A stretch of DNA of 64,000 nt from Planosporangium sp963837285 (GTDB lineage Bacteria; Actinomycetota; Actinomycetes; Mycobacteriales; Micromonosporaceae), in assembly GCA_963837285.1 (NCBI GenBank), contig CAWIMS010000006.1, positions 248,001 to 312,000 on the forward strand, in the 5' to 3' direction. How positions within the stretch are numbered: the first letter of the stretch is position 1; every line of letters starts with the position of its first letter. The position numbers and the translations under genes are program-made. This document shows, piece by piece, positions 9,029 through 18,052 of the stretch. Under the pieces are notes generated by a model. The model had not been told where the DNA came from, ran no database searches, and saw only the letters and a program-made list of their open reading frames with translations.

Positions 9029-10975
9029 ATGTCCACCGTCGCCGACGGTCCCGGCCAGCCGCGCCGAGCCGAGGAGGTCGCGCAGCGCCTCGAGGAGCAC
9101 TGGGGGGAGCGCCCGTCGCTGCGCAGCTGGTTCACCACCGTCGACCACAAGCGGATCGGCCGGCGGTACCTGGTGACCGCGGGTGTGTTCTTCGCGCTCG
9201 CCGGCGTCAGGCGCTCATCATGCGCGCCCAGCTCGCCCGGCCGGAGGAGCGGCTGCTCTCGCCCGGAGCACGTACAACCAGCTGTTCACCATGCACGGCA
9301 CCGCGATGATCTTCTTCTTCGCCACGCCGATGCTCTTCGGCTTCGGCAACTTCCTGGTCCCGCTGATGATCGGCGCCCGGGACATGGCGTTTCCCCGGCT
9401 CAACGCGTTCGGCTACTGGGTGTTCCTGTTCGCCGGGCGTCGTGATGTTCTCCAGCCTGCCTGTTCGGGACGGCGCCGAACGGCGGCTGGTTCGCCTACG
9501 TGCCACTGACCAGCCAGCCGTACGACCCCGGCCTGCGAACATCGACGTCTACTCGCTGGGCCTGCTGTTCCTGGGCATCTCCACGACCGCCGGCGTCGAT
9601 CAACTTCATCGTGACCGCGCTCAAGCTGCGCGCGCCGGGGATGTCGCTCAACCGGGTGCCGCTGTTCGTCTGGGCGATCGTCGCCACCTCGTTCATGGTG
9701 ATCTTCGCGTTGCCGGCGCTGAACCTCGACAACGCGATGCTGTTCCTGGACCGGCGCTTCGGCACCCACTTCTTCGATCCGGTCGAGGGCGGCAACGTGC
9801 TGCTCTGGCAGCACCTGTTCTGGATCTTCGGCCACCCGGACGTGTACATCATCGTGATGCCGGCGCTCGGCATCGTCTCGGCGGTGCTGCCGGCCTTCTG
9901 CCGGCGCGGCGTCGCCGCCTACCCGCTTGATCGTGCTGTCCATCGTCGCCATCTCGATCATCTCGTTCGGGGTCTGGGTGCACCACATGTTCGCCACCGG
10001 GCTGCCGCAGCTGTCGCTGAGCTTCTTCAGCGCGGCCAGCACGATCATCACCATCCCGTCCGGCATCCAGATCTTCGCCTGGCTGGCGACGATGCTGCTC
10101 GGCCGGATCGTCGCCGAGGTGCCGTTCCTGTTCGTGGTCGGGTTCATCGTCGACGTTCGTCATCGGCGGCGTCACCGGGGTGATGTTCGCGCTGGTCCGC
10201 CTTCGACCAGCAGGTCACCGACTCCTACTTCGTCGTCGCGCACTTCCACTACGTCCTCGTTCGGCGGCGCGGTGTTCCCGATGCTCGCCGGCATCTACTA
10301 CTGGCTGCCGAAGTTCACCGGCCGGATGTACTCAGCGAGCGGCTCGGCCGCTGGGCGTTCTGGCTGGTCTTCATCGGGATGAACGTCACGTTCTTCCCGA
10401 TGCACATCGTCGGGGCTGCTCGGCATGCCGCGCCGGGTCTACACCTACGAGCCGGGGCTGGGCTGGGACGTCTGGAACCTGCTCGCGACGATCGGGGCGT
10501 ACATCCTCGCGGTGGGGCTGCTGCTCGTGCTCGCCGGGCGTGGTGCACGCGCTGCGTCGCGGCGCGCCCGCGCCCGCCGACCCGTGGGGGGCGACACCCT
10601 GGAGTGGGCCGCCGACCTCCCCGCCGAAGCCGTACAACTTCCCGGTCATCCCGCAGGTGCACAGCGTGCACCCGACTGTGGGACGAGCGGACCCGGGAGT
10701 CGATGGACGACCCGCCGCGCGAACGCGTGCTACCCGAGGGCACGAAGACGCTGCTGACCAGCGAGCTGGACGGCCACGTTCGAGCAGCCGATCGACATGC
10801 CCGAGGCGACGTTGCAGCCGCTCGTGGCGCCGTTCGGGCTGCTGGTCGCGGTGCTCGGCGCTGCTCTGGGGCTGGTACTGGGTCGCCGGTGGGCTGGCGG
10901 CTGTTCGTCACGGCTGCCACGCTGGCCGTCTGGCTGCTGGCCGCCGGCACCGGACCCCGCAGGAGGCGGGGGTGA
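9029..10975 (+). CDS. ctaD: Cytochrome c oxidase subunit I, frameshifted
   Basis: This is the catalytic haem-copper subunit, starting GTTDH-style with FTTVDHKRIGRRY. Haem and copper ligands are visible in TMHGTAMIFFF, WIFGHPDVYIIVMP, WVHHMFATG and VAHFHYVLFGG. Two proton-channel positions are unusual: HPDVY where most aa3 enzymes have HPEVY, and PSGIQIF where they have PTGIK. About fifteen single-base insertions (for example near 9435, 9598, 9928, 10152, 10259, 10413, 10537, 10778) break it into overlapping pieces. Joined, they give a full-length, roughly 620-residue protein. It follows subunit II by 12 bases and precedes subunit III, whose AGGAGG ribosome site lies inside its end. Confidence 0.88.
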
Positions 10976-10979
10976 CATC

Positions 10980-11611
10980 GTGACCGCGGCCGCCGACACG
11001 GCCGAGCAGGTGACCGCGCCGGCGTCTTCGACCACCGAGGAGCCGGTCGGGCCGCACCACGCGGCTGGTGGGGAATGGTCATGTTCATCACCACCGAGGC
11101 GACCCTGTTCGCGGCGCTGCTCGGCAGCTACTTCTACCTGCGGTTCCAGACTCCCGAGTGGCCGCCGCGCCGGCATCGAGAAGCACACGCTGCTGCGTCC
11201 CGCTGATCATGACCGCGGTGCTGCTGCCCAGCAGCCTGCCGGTGATGTGGGCCGAACGCGGCATCCGCAAGGGCCAGCGCTGGCGGTTGCGGCCGGCCTG
11301 GCCGCCACGCTGCTCATGGGCGCTGTCCTTCCTGGCCTTGCAGGGCTTCGAGTACCGCGACGAACTGAAGAAGTTCACCTTCACCACCGACGCGTACGGA
11401 TCGCTGTTCTACTGCATCACCGAGCTTCCACGGCTTCCACGTCACCGGTCGGGCTGCTCATGGTCGCCTGGCTGCTGGCCGCCTCGCTGCGTGGCAGCTT
11501 CGGGTACCGCCACCACGAGCGGGTCCGGCTCGCGGCGATCTACTGGCACTTCGTCGACATCGTCTGGGCCGCCATCCTGTTCAGCCTCTACCTGACGCCG
11601 AGTACCTGTGA
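10980..11611 (+). CDS. ctaE: Cytochrome c oxidase subunit III, frameshifted
   Basis: The GTG start at 10980 follows AGGAGG at 10961-10966. After a hydrophilic leader (about 30 residues) come the membrane helices of subunit III: GMVMFITTEATLFAALLGSY, then LIMTAVLLPSSLPVM, GFHGFHVTVGLLMVAW and YWHFVDIVWAAILFSLYL. The last is the conserved final helix. Subunit III stabilises subunit I and its proton uptake. About five single-base corrections are needed. Corrected, the protein is about 205 residues and stops at TGA 11609-11611, whose last base begins the next ATG. Confidence 0.85.
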
Positions 11612-12025
11612 TGATCCGGCGACACCGCCTCGCGTACCCGGCTGGCCGGCGGGCTGCTGATCTGGTTCGCGGTGCTCGGCGGCGCCCTGGCCTGGGCGGT
11701 GCACCTGATCGCCGCGTGGGGCACCGACGAGCTGGTCTGCGCCTCGGGCCACGAGAGCGTCTCGGGCACCCCGCTGCACCTGGTTCTCGGGCTCATGGTG
11801 GTCATCCCGCTGGCGGTCGCGGTCGCTTCACTGGTCACCGCGTGGCTCGCCTGGCACCGGATCTCGCGGGCACAGCGGGACGGCGTGGGGGACAGCGAGG
11901 AGCAGCGCCGGCTGAGCCGCGGCCGGCCTGATGGCCGTCGTCGGCCTCGGCGCCGACGTGCTGTTCGTCGCCATCATCGTGTTGGGTGGTGTCGGTCTGC
12001 TGGTGTTGCCGCCATGCCAGCGCTG
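11611..12025 (+). CDS. Small membrane protein of the caa3 operon, function unknown
   Basis: Corrected for frameshifts near 11640 and 11915, this reads as about 138 residues with a short basic N-terminus, a helix LLIWFAVLGGALAWAVHLIA, a polar loop, a second helix (LGLMVVIPLAVAVASLVTAW) and a third (DVLFVAIIVLGGVGLLVL). It begins on the last base of ctaE and overlaps the ctaG start by about 13 bases, so it is made with the oxidase. Position and topology suggest an accessory subunit or assembly helper, possibly a degenerate subunit III/IV. I do not recognise the family. Confidence 0.55.
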
Positions 12026-12947
12026 ACCACGGTTACCCCGGCCGCCGCTGTGCTTGCCCACGGCGGCGGGGAAGCGACCGCGGCCGACCGCTGGTCTGGA
12101 CTGCTCGCCTACGTGGCGATCGGACTGCTCGCCGCCGGGTACGGCCGAGGGGTGCACGAGCTGTGGGCACGGCGCGGCACCGGCGCGGTGGTGCCGGTAT
12201 GGCGTGCCGTCGCGTTCGGTGCGGGGCTCGCCGTCCGTCGCCGTCGCGCAGAGCCCGGGCGTGCACGCGGCGGCCGAGCGACTCGTTCGCCGGCGCACAT
12301 GGCCCAGCACATGCTGCTCCTCGTCGTGGCGGGCCCCTGCTGGCCGCCGGTGCGGCCGGGATGCCGTTCGCTGGTCGCCGCTCCGACCCGCCGATCCGGC
12401 GGGTCGCCGGGCGGGCCGCGTCTCGGCCTGCGTTGGCTGCGCCAGCCGGTGAAACGGCGCTGATCGTGGCGGGAGCGGTACAGACCGTCGTGCTGGTGGC
12501 TGGCACCTGCCCGCGCCCGTACCTGTGGGCGGTACGCAGCGAGCCGGTGCACGCCGCCGAGCACGTCTGCTTCATCGCCGCGTCGTGGCTGCTGTGGTCA
12601 GCCTGCTGGGCGCCGGCCGGCACCGGCTGTCCGGGCCGGCCGCGCTGCTGCTGCTGTTCGCGAGCGCGCATGCCTGCGGCCGCGCTCGGGGCGGTGCTCG
12701 ACCTTCGCGCCGGTGCCGATCTACACCCGGCGGCGCTGGTCCCGCACGGGGGCGACCCCGTGGCCGACCAGCAGCTCGGCCGGCCTGCGTCATGTGGGCG
12801 CCGATGGACGTGGCGTGGTCCTCGCCTGGCGGCGTGACTCTTCCTGCGCTGGCTGGTCACGCCTGGACCGCGCGCGCTGCCGGCGGACCGCGCGTTGCTG
12901 CCACCGGACCGCGCCGCGCCGGATCAGATGAGGTGGTGGCGCCATGA
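12013..12947 (+). CDS. ctaG: CtaG-type cytochrome c oxidase copper assembly protein, frameshifted
   Basis: Members of the caa3_CtaG family are polytopic membrane proteins that help place copper in caa3 oxidases. Visible hallmarks are the first helix SGLLAYVAIGLLAAGYGRGV, the histidine-rich HMAQHMLLL, WHLPAPYLWAVRSEPVHAAEH and the end region PVADQQLGGLVMWAP. At least six single-base corrections are needed between 12230 and 12880. Corrected length is about 305 residues, normal for the family. Its stop overlaps the ATG of the next cytochrome gene (ATGA). Its place after subunit III matches caa3 operons elsewhere. Confidence 0.8.
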
Positions 12948-13337
12948 GCGGCACGAACCCTGGGCCGGTTGCTGTGGCCCTGACGGCGGTGGCGCTGCTC
13001 GCCGCGCCGGCCTGCTCGTCGGTGCCACCACCGCCGGCGCCGCAGGTCCGGGGCGGCGATCCGGACCGCGGCGCGCAGGCTCATCGACCAGTACGGCTGC
13101 GGCTCCTGCCACACCGATCCCGGGGGTCGAGCGCGCCGACGGGCTGGTCGGGCCGCCGCTGACCCGCTTCGGCGCGCGTTCGTACATCGCCGGCGAGCTG
13201 CCGAACAACGCCGACAACCTGCAGCGCTGGATCCGCGACCCGCAGGCGCGTCGAGCCCGGCACGGCCATGCCGGACCTCGGGCGTCACCCGACTCGACGC
13301 CCGGGACATCGCCGCCTACCTGTACACGCTGGACTGA
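12944..13337 (+). CDS. Lipoprotein monohaem cytochrome c, frameshifted
   Basis: A short membrane-anchored cytochrome c of about 130 residues. The N-terminus MSGTNPGPVAVALTAVALL ends in a lipobox-like LLAAPACSS. One haem motif, CGSCH, lies at about 13098-13112, and a methionine ligand is likely in GTAMPDLGVT near 13265. The C-terminus DIAAYLYTLD is a usual cytochrome c ending. Single-base corrections are needed near 13079, 13125 and 13250. It begins inside the ctaG stop and lies between the oxidase and the bc1 genes, so it may shuttle electrons between them. Confidence 0.8.
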
Positions 13338-13349
13338 GGGGAGGGTGAC

Positions 13350-14214
13350 GTGACCACGACCGCGACCCGCCGAGCCGTCCGCCGGCCATCCGGCGGCGCC
13401 GGCGGCTGCTCGCGGTCAGCGCGTTCGTCAGCGTGTGGGCGTGCCGTTGGCGCCGGCCGCCCCGACACCGAGTCCGGCGCCGCAGCCGTCGGTGTCGGCG
13501 AGTCCGGGCCCCGCGGTCAGCGCCGCGGAGTCTTCGGCGTCCGCGAGCCCGAGCCCCGCGGTGACCGGCCCGGCGGCCATGCTGTACCGGCAGAACTGCG
13601 CGAGCTGCCACGGCGTGCGCGGCGAGGGCACCCAGCGCGGCCCGTCGCTGGTCGGGGTCGGGCCGGCGTCGGTGGACTTCCAGCTCAGCACCGGCCGGAT
13701 GCCCCTCAGCAAGGAGACGCTACGAGCCGCGCCATGGCGAGCCGGCGTTCTCGCCGGCGCAGATCGACAGCCTGGTCGACTACGTGACAAGGCTTCGGCG
13801 CCGCGGCGGTCCGCCGATCCCGGTCGTCGGCCCCGGGACCCGGCCACCGGCCGGGACCTGTACGCCTACCACTGCGCGGCCTGCCACTCCGCCACCGGGG
13901 TCGGGGCGACGCTGACCAACGGCCGGGTCGCGCCGTCGCTGTGACGGGCCACGCCGACACAGGTCGGTGAGGCGATCCGGGTCGGGCCCGGACTGATGCC
14001 GGCGTTCCCCGCCGAGGTGCTCACCGACCGGCGAGGTCGACGACGTCGCCGGCTACGTGCGGCGTGCTGCAGGACAAGCGCGGCGACCTGGACCGGGGCG
14101 GCCTGGCGCTGGGCCGGCTCGGTCCGTTCACCGAGGGCTTGGTCGCCTGGGCGATCGGGCTCGGCGCTGCTGGTGCTCGTGGTCCGGTGGCTGGGCAGCA
14201 GGGCGGCGCGATGA
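13350..14214 (+). CDS. qcrC: QcrC, two-haem cytochrome c subunit of the bc1 complex, frameshifted
   Basis: The GTG start follows GGGGAGGGTGAC. A signal anchor comes first, then an Ala/Pro/Ser-rich linker (13440-13570), a first haem motif CASCH (about 13595), a second CAACH (about 13875) and a C-terminal anchor helix GLVAWAIGLGALVLVVRW. This two-haem, membrane-anchored form is the actinobacterial QcrC, which passes electrons from the Rieske subunit directly to the oxidase. Several single-base corrections are needed (near 13400, 13740, 13950, 14030). The stop overlaps the qcrA ATG. Confidence 0.85.
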
Positions 14215-15088
14215 GCGAGCTGCCGAGGACCCGTGCGGCGAGCGCGCGATGCGCCGGATCGGGCTGTCGTTCGGCGTGTCGGCCCTGGGCGCGGCGGCTT
14301 CGCGGTGGCGTACGCCTCGGCGGGCAGCACCCAGGTGGAGGGCGTCGGCCTGGCGGTCGCCTTCGCCGGCCTCGCGTACGGGCTGTCGACCTGGGCCAGG
14401 CATCTGCTGCCCAGCGGCGGGCTACGTCGAGGAGCACGAGGGTTTCGCCTCGCCGCAGCACGACGCAGGACCTGCTCGCCGACGCGATCCGGCGCGCCGG
14501 ACAGCCCGCTCCGCCGGCGTGGGCCTGCTCGGCATGCTCGGCGCGGCGCTCGGCGCCATCGGCGTCGCCGCGCTGTTCCCGCTGCGGTCCCTGCTGGCGC
14601 TCGGGCGTGCGGCCGACCCGGTACACGCGCTGACGCGCACCCCGTGGCGGGGCGGCGGCCTGCGGCTGGTCGACTCCGGACGGCCACCCGGTCCGGCCCG
14701 CCGACGTGCCCGCTGAAACCATCCTCGTCGTCGTACCCGAGGGCCACACCGAGCGCCGGGGACGCCCCGGCCTTCGTGGTGCGGCTCGATCCGGCCCGGC
14801 TGAGCCCGCCGGCCGCCGGGCGGTGATCGTCGACGGCGTGGTCGCGTACTCGTTGCTGTGCACCCACGCCGGCTGCCCGGTCGCGCTGTACGAGCAGGGC
14901 ACCGGCCGGATGCTCTGCCCCTGCCACCAGTCGGCCTTCGACCTGCTGGCCGGCGCCGAGCCGATCGCCGGGCCGGCCGGCCGGCCGCTGCCCGGCCTGC
15001 CGATCGCGGTCGACACGGACGGCTACCTGGTCGCGCGCGGCGACTTCACCGCGCCGCCCGGCCCCGGCTTCTGGAGCCGTGCCATGAT
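14211..15088 (+). CDS. qcrA: QcrA, Rieske iron-sulfur subunit, frameshifted
   Basis: This subunit moves electrons from quinol to cytochrome c1 through a 2Fe-2S cluster. The N-terminal half has helices such as FAVAYASAGSTQVEGVGLAV, fitting the three-helix actinobacterial form, and a later helix GLLGMLGAALGAIGVAALF. The cluster motifs CTHAGCPV (about 14860) and CPCHQSAFD (about 14920) carry all four ligands and both disulfide cysteines. Frameshifts near 14250, 14430, 14465, 14510, 14690 and 14755 must be corrected. The exact stop is uncertain. In the last readable frame the gene runs straight into qcrB; a one-base change gives a TGA overlapping the qcrB ATG. Confidence 0.82.
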
Positions 15089-16806
15089 CATCAAGCGGCT
15101 CGTGCCGGCGCGCTGGACGCCCGGCTGCGGCTTCGCGCCGATCGGCCCGCAAGGGCGCTGGCGCAAGGTCTTCCCGGACCACTGGTCGTTCATGCTCGGC
15201 GAGATCGCGCTCTACTGCGTTCGTGGTCGCTCGTGCTGACCGGCGTCTACCTGACCCTGTTCTTCGAGCCGAGCACCGCGAAGACCGGTCTACCACGGCG
15301 CGTACGTCCCGCTGGACGGGCAGGAGACCTCGGCCGCGTACGCCTCCGCGGTGCAGGCTGAGCTTGGGACGTGCGGGCCGGGCTGCTGATGCGCCAGACC
15401 CACCACTGGGCGGCGCTGGTGTTCATCGGCGCGATCGTGCTGCACCTGATGCGGATCTTCTTCACCGGGGCGTTCCGCAAGCCTCGCGAGATCAACTGGC
15501 TCGTCGGCGTCACCATGCTGGCGCTGGCCATGCTCAACGGCTTCACCGGCTACTCGATGCCGGACGACCTGCTGTCCGGCACGGGTCTGCGGATCATCGT
15601 ACTCGGTGGTGCGAGTCGATCCCGGTCATCGGCACCTGGCTCGCGTTCCTGATCTTCGGCGGCGAGTTCCCCGCCGCGCAGACCGATCCCCCGGTTGTAC
15701 ATCAGCCATGTGCTGCTCGTGCCGGCCGCGCTCGCCGCCCTCATCGCCGTGCACATGGCGATCCTGGTCCGGCAGAAGCACAGCCAGTTCCCGGGGCCCG
15801 GGCGGACCGAGCACAACGTCGTCGGGTCGCGGCTGTGGCCGACCTACACGGTCCGCACGCTCGGGCTGTTCGGATGCGGTCCTGGCGGTCCTGTTCGCCC
15901 TCGGCGGGCTGGTCCAGATCAACCCGGTCTGGATCTACGGGCCGTTCGACCCGGCGGCAGGCGACCTCACCGGCGCAGCCGGACTGGTACGTCGCGTGGG
16001 GCGAGGGCGCGCTGCGGCTGTTCCCGGCCTGGAAGTTCCGGATCTTCGGCCACCTCGTGCCGACCCCGTTCCTTCCCGGCGTCGTGCTGGGGGCGGCCAC
16101 CTTCCTCGGGCTGTACGCCTGGCCGTTCGTCGAGGCGAAGCTCAACCCGGACAAGAGCGCACACCAGTTGCTCGACCGTCCCCGCGAGCATCCGGTGCGG
16201 CTCGGCCTCGGGGTGGCCGCGTTCAGCTTCTACACCTTGCTGCTGATGGCCGCCGCCGACGACATCGCGGCCCGGTTCCTGCGGGTGCCGGTCACCGGGG
16301 TGGTCACGCTGTTTCGCATCCTCGTGCTGACCGTGCCGTGGGTCGCCGGGCTGGTCGCATACATCCTGGCCCGCGCCCTGCGGCCCAGCGGGGCGCCCGG
16401 GTTGGGCTCGCTGACCTGGGCCCACCTGCGGGCGGCGCTGCGCCGCCGGCCACCCGCGCGCCCGCCCGCCGAGCACGAGCCGCCGAGGCCCGAGGTACCG
16501 GCGGTCCGGTCGCCGCGTCGGATCGAAACCTTTGCCTCGCCGGACGAAACCTGGCGGTGGCGCTACGTCGACGAGCCCGATGGCGTGCGGCTGACCGGCA
16601 ACGTCGCGGTCGAGAGCGAGGACGAGGCCGGCCAGGCTGGCCGGACCGCCTATCCGGATGTACCGGTGACCCGGGCGTACCTGGTCGAACTCGATCGGAC
16701 CATTCGCACGAATCCCGAGGCGCTGCGGCCTCGCCTGCCGCATCGGGTCATCGGGGCGCTGCTGGTGCCAGTCCTGTACCTGATGCGACGCCGGCAGCGC
16801 AAGTGA
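15084..16806 (+). CDS. qcrB: QcrB, cytochrome b subunit, frameshifted N-terminal half and a C-terminal extension
   Basis: QcrB carries both b haems and the quinol sites. Seen are HWSFMLGEIALY, the haem helix RQTHHWAALVFIGAIVLHLMRIF, the quinol-site loop NGFTGYSMPDDLLSGTGL, SHVLLVPAALAALIAVHMAIL, and the later helices to about 16400. Single-base corrections are needed near 15226, 15287, 15357, 15366, 15605, 15685, 15878 and 15973; after that the frame is clean. Beyond the last helix (LVAYILARALR) about 145 more residues follow: a Pro/Arg linker, then ETWRWRYVDEPDGVRLTGN and a basic end. This tail resembles the small protein encoded next at 16900. Core identity is firm; the tail is unusual. Confidence 0.88.
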
Positions 16807-16827
16807 TCCTGATGGCACATGCAGTGT

Positions 16828-16840
16828 TTGCACTATGCAA
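16828..16840. promoter_or_regulatory. Perfect dyad TTGCA-CTA-TGCAA
   Basis: A perfect inverted repeat with 5-base arms and a 3-base centre, sitting 60 bases before the ATG of the DUF1508-like gene. It is the best copy of a motif that recurs in intergenic spots at 24510, 28437, 29189, 30595, 41911, 43571 and 46640. It is probably an operator; the regulator is unknown. Confidence 0.45.
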
Positions 16841-16899
16841 TGAAGGGTACGGCGTTACTGGGAGCAGAGGGAAGCACGCGGGCAGAAAGGGGGGTCGCC

Positions 16900-17226
16900 A
16901 TGCTGCATCTGTCGATCAGGCAGACCGGGCACGGCTTCACCTGGACGCTGATCCGGCACCTCGGACACGGCGCCGACGTGCTGGCACGGTCCGCCCGGTA
17001 CATGCCGGACGAGTCGTCCTGCCGCCGAACGCTGGAGCGGCTGGCGGAGATCCCGCCGGGACGGGTTTCGGCGGTCCGTGGCCCGACCGGGTGGTGGCGG
17101 TGGACACTGGTCGGCGACGACGGGATGCCGCTCGTCGAGTCCCCGATGATCTACCACAGTCCGGGGGAGTGCGAGCGGGCGTTCGCCGACGTCCAGCGCG
17201 ACTCCCGGGCCGTCCCGATCGGGTGA
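16900..17226 (+). CDS. DUF1508/YegP-like small protein
   Basis: A 108-residue soluble protein with ATG after AAAGGGGGGTCGCC. The C-terminal half has WWRWTLVGDDGMPLVESPMI followed by SPGECERAFADVQRD. This is the W-x-W-x-L-x-x-x-(D/N)-G pattern and trailing helix seen in DUF1508 (YegP-like) proteins, whose role is unknown. The N-terminal half has a similar strand pattern (HGFTWTLIRHLGHGAD), so it may be a duplicated fold. It stands between qcrB and a broken sugar porter and has the best TTGCA dyad upstream. Family assignment is tentative. Confidence 0.5.
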   Translation: MLHLSIRQTGHGFTWTLIRHLGHGADVLARSARYMPDESSCRRTLERLAEIPPGRVSAVRGPTGWWRWTLVGDDGMPLVESPMIYHSPGECERAFADVQRDSRAVPIG

Positions 17227-17233
17227 TCGAGCC

Positions 17234-17998
17234 ATGCTGGAGTTCCTGCGGGCGCTGCGGACGAACGCGGTGGTCACCCGGGTGGCCGCGATCGCGGCCA
17301 TCGGCGGGTTCCTGTTCGGCTACGACACCGGGGTGATCTCCGGCGCGCTGCTTTACATCAAGCGTGACTTCCACGCCGGCCCTGTCACCCAGGAGGCCGT
17401 CGTCTCGGTACTGCTGATCGGCGCCGCGGCCGGGGCACTGCTGTCGGGTTGGCTCGCCGATCGCATCGGCCGCAAGTACACCAAGTCATTTCCGGCACGG
17501 TGTACACCATCGGCGCCCTGGGCTGCGCGTTCGCTCTCAACACCGGCATGCTCATCGGTTTCCGTGCGCTTCTCGGGTTCGCGGACTGTCGTGGCTGGCG
17601 TCGCGCTGCTCGTACTCGCTGGGTACTTCGCGTTCCCGACGCTCCAGCACCGTGCACCCTGGCTGGCGCTGGCCGCGCTGCTGTTGTTCATGGCCGGGTT
17701 CGCCGTCGGCCTCGGTCCGGTGTTCTGGCTTATGATCAGTGAGATCTTCCCGCAGCGGCTGCGCAGCAAGGCGATGAGCGTGACGACGATCGGGAACTGG
17801 CTGGCCAACTTCGCGGTGTCGGCGACATTCCTCACCGCGGTCGGCGCGATCACCCGGCAGGGAACCTTCCTGCTGTACGCCGCGCTGGCCGCGGTGGCGG
17901 TGGCGTTCTTCGCCTGGCGGGTACCGGAGACGAAGGGCCGGTCGCTGGAGGAGATCCAGCAGGACACCGGCGCCGACGAGAAGGCTGCCGCACACTGA
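17234..17998 (+). pseudogene. Sugar porter (MFS) with central deletion and frameshift
   Basis: The first 80 residues are a classic sugar porter start (AIGGFLFGYDTGVISGALLY, then GWLADRIGRKY). The last 140 are its end (VGLGPVFWLMISEIFPQRLRSKAMS and VPETKGRSLEEIQQ). In between, one frameshift near 17487 switches to a frame reading ISGTVYTIGALGCAFALNTG and ending GFRALLGFA at about 17581. The sequence then jumps directly to VVAGVALLVLAGYF. Some 200 residues, helices 5 to 9 or so, are missing against the usual length of about 460. The remaining protein of 254 residues cannot transport. It is either a real deletion pseudogene or an assembly collapse. Confidence 0.8.
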
Positions 17999-18009
17999 CC
18001 GGGACACGG

Positions 18010-18040
18010 AGCCGGCCCCGGAGGTAGTCCGGGGCCGGCT
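18010..18040. terminator. Hairpin terminator between convergent genes
   Basis: A 13-base-pair perfect stem AGCCGGCCCCGGA / TCCGGGGCCGGCT with loop GGTAG lies between the ends of the sugar porter (plus) and the FAD/Fe-S gene (minus), so it probably serves both. Confidence 0.75.
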
Positions 18041-18052
18041 TCGGTCTGGCCG

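Noticed and set aside
8200..15980. Programmed frameshifting or recoding as the cause of the broken frames
   Set aside because: Frame changes are far too many, go in both directions and lack slippery-site or pseudoknot patterns; sequence error is simpler.
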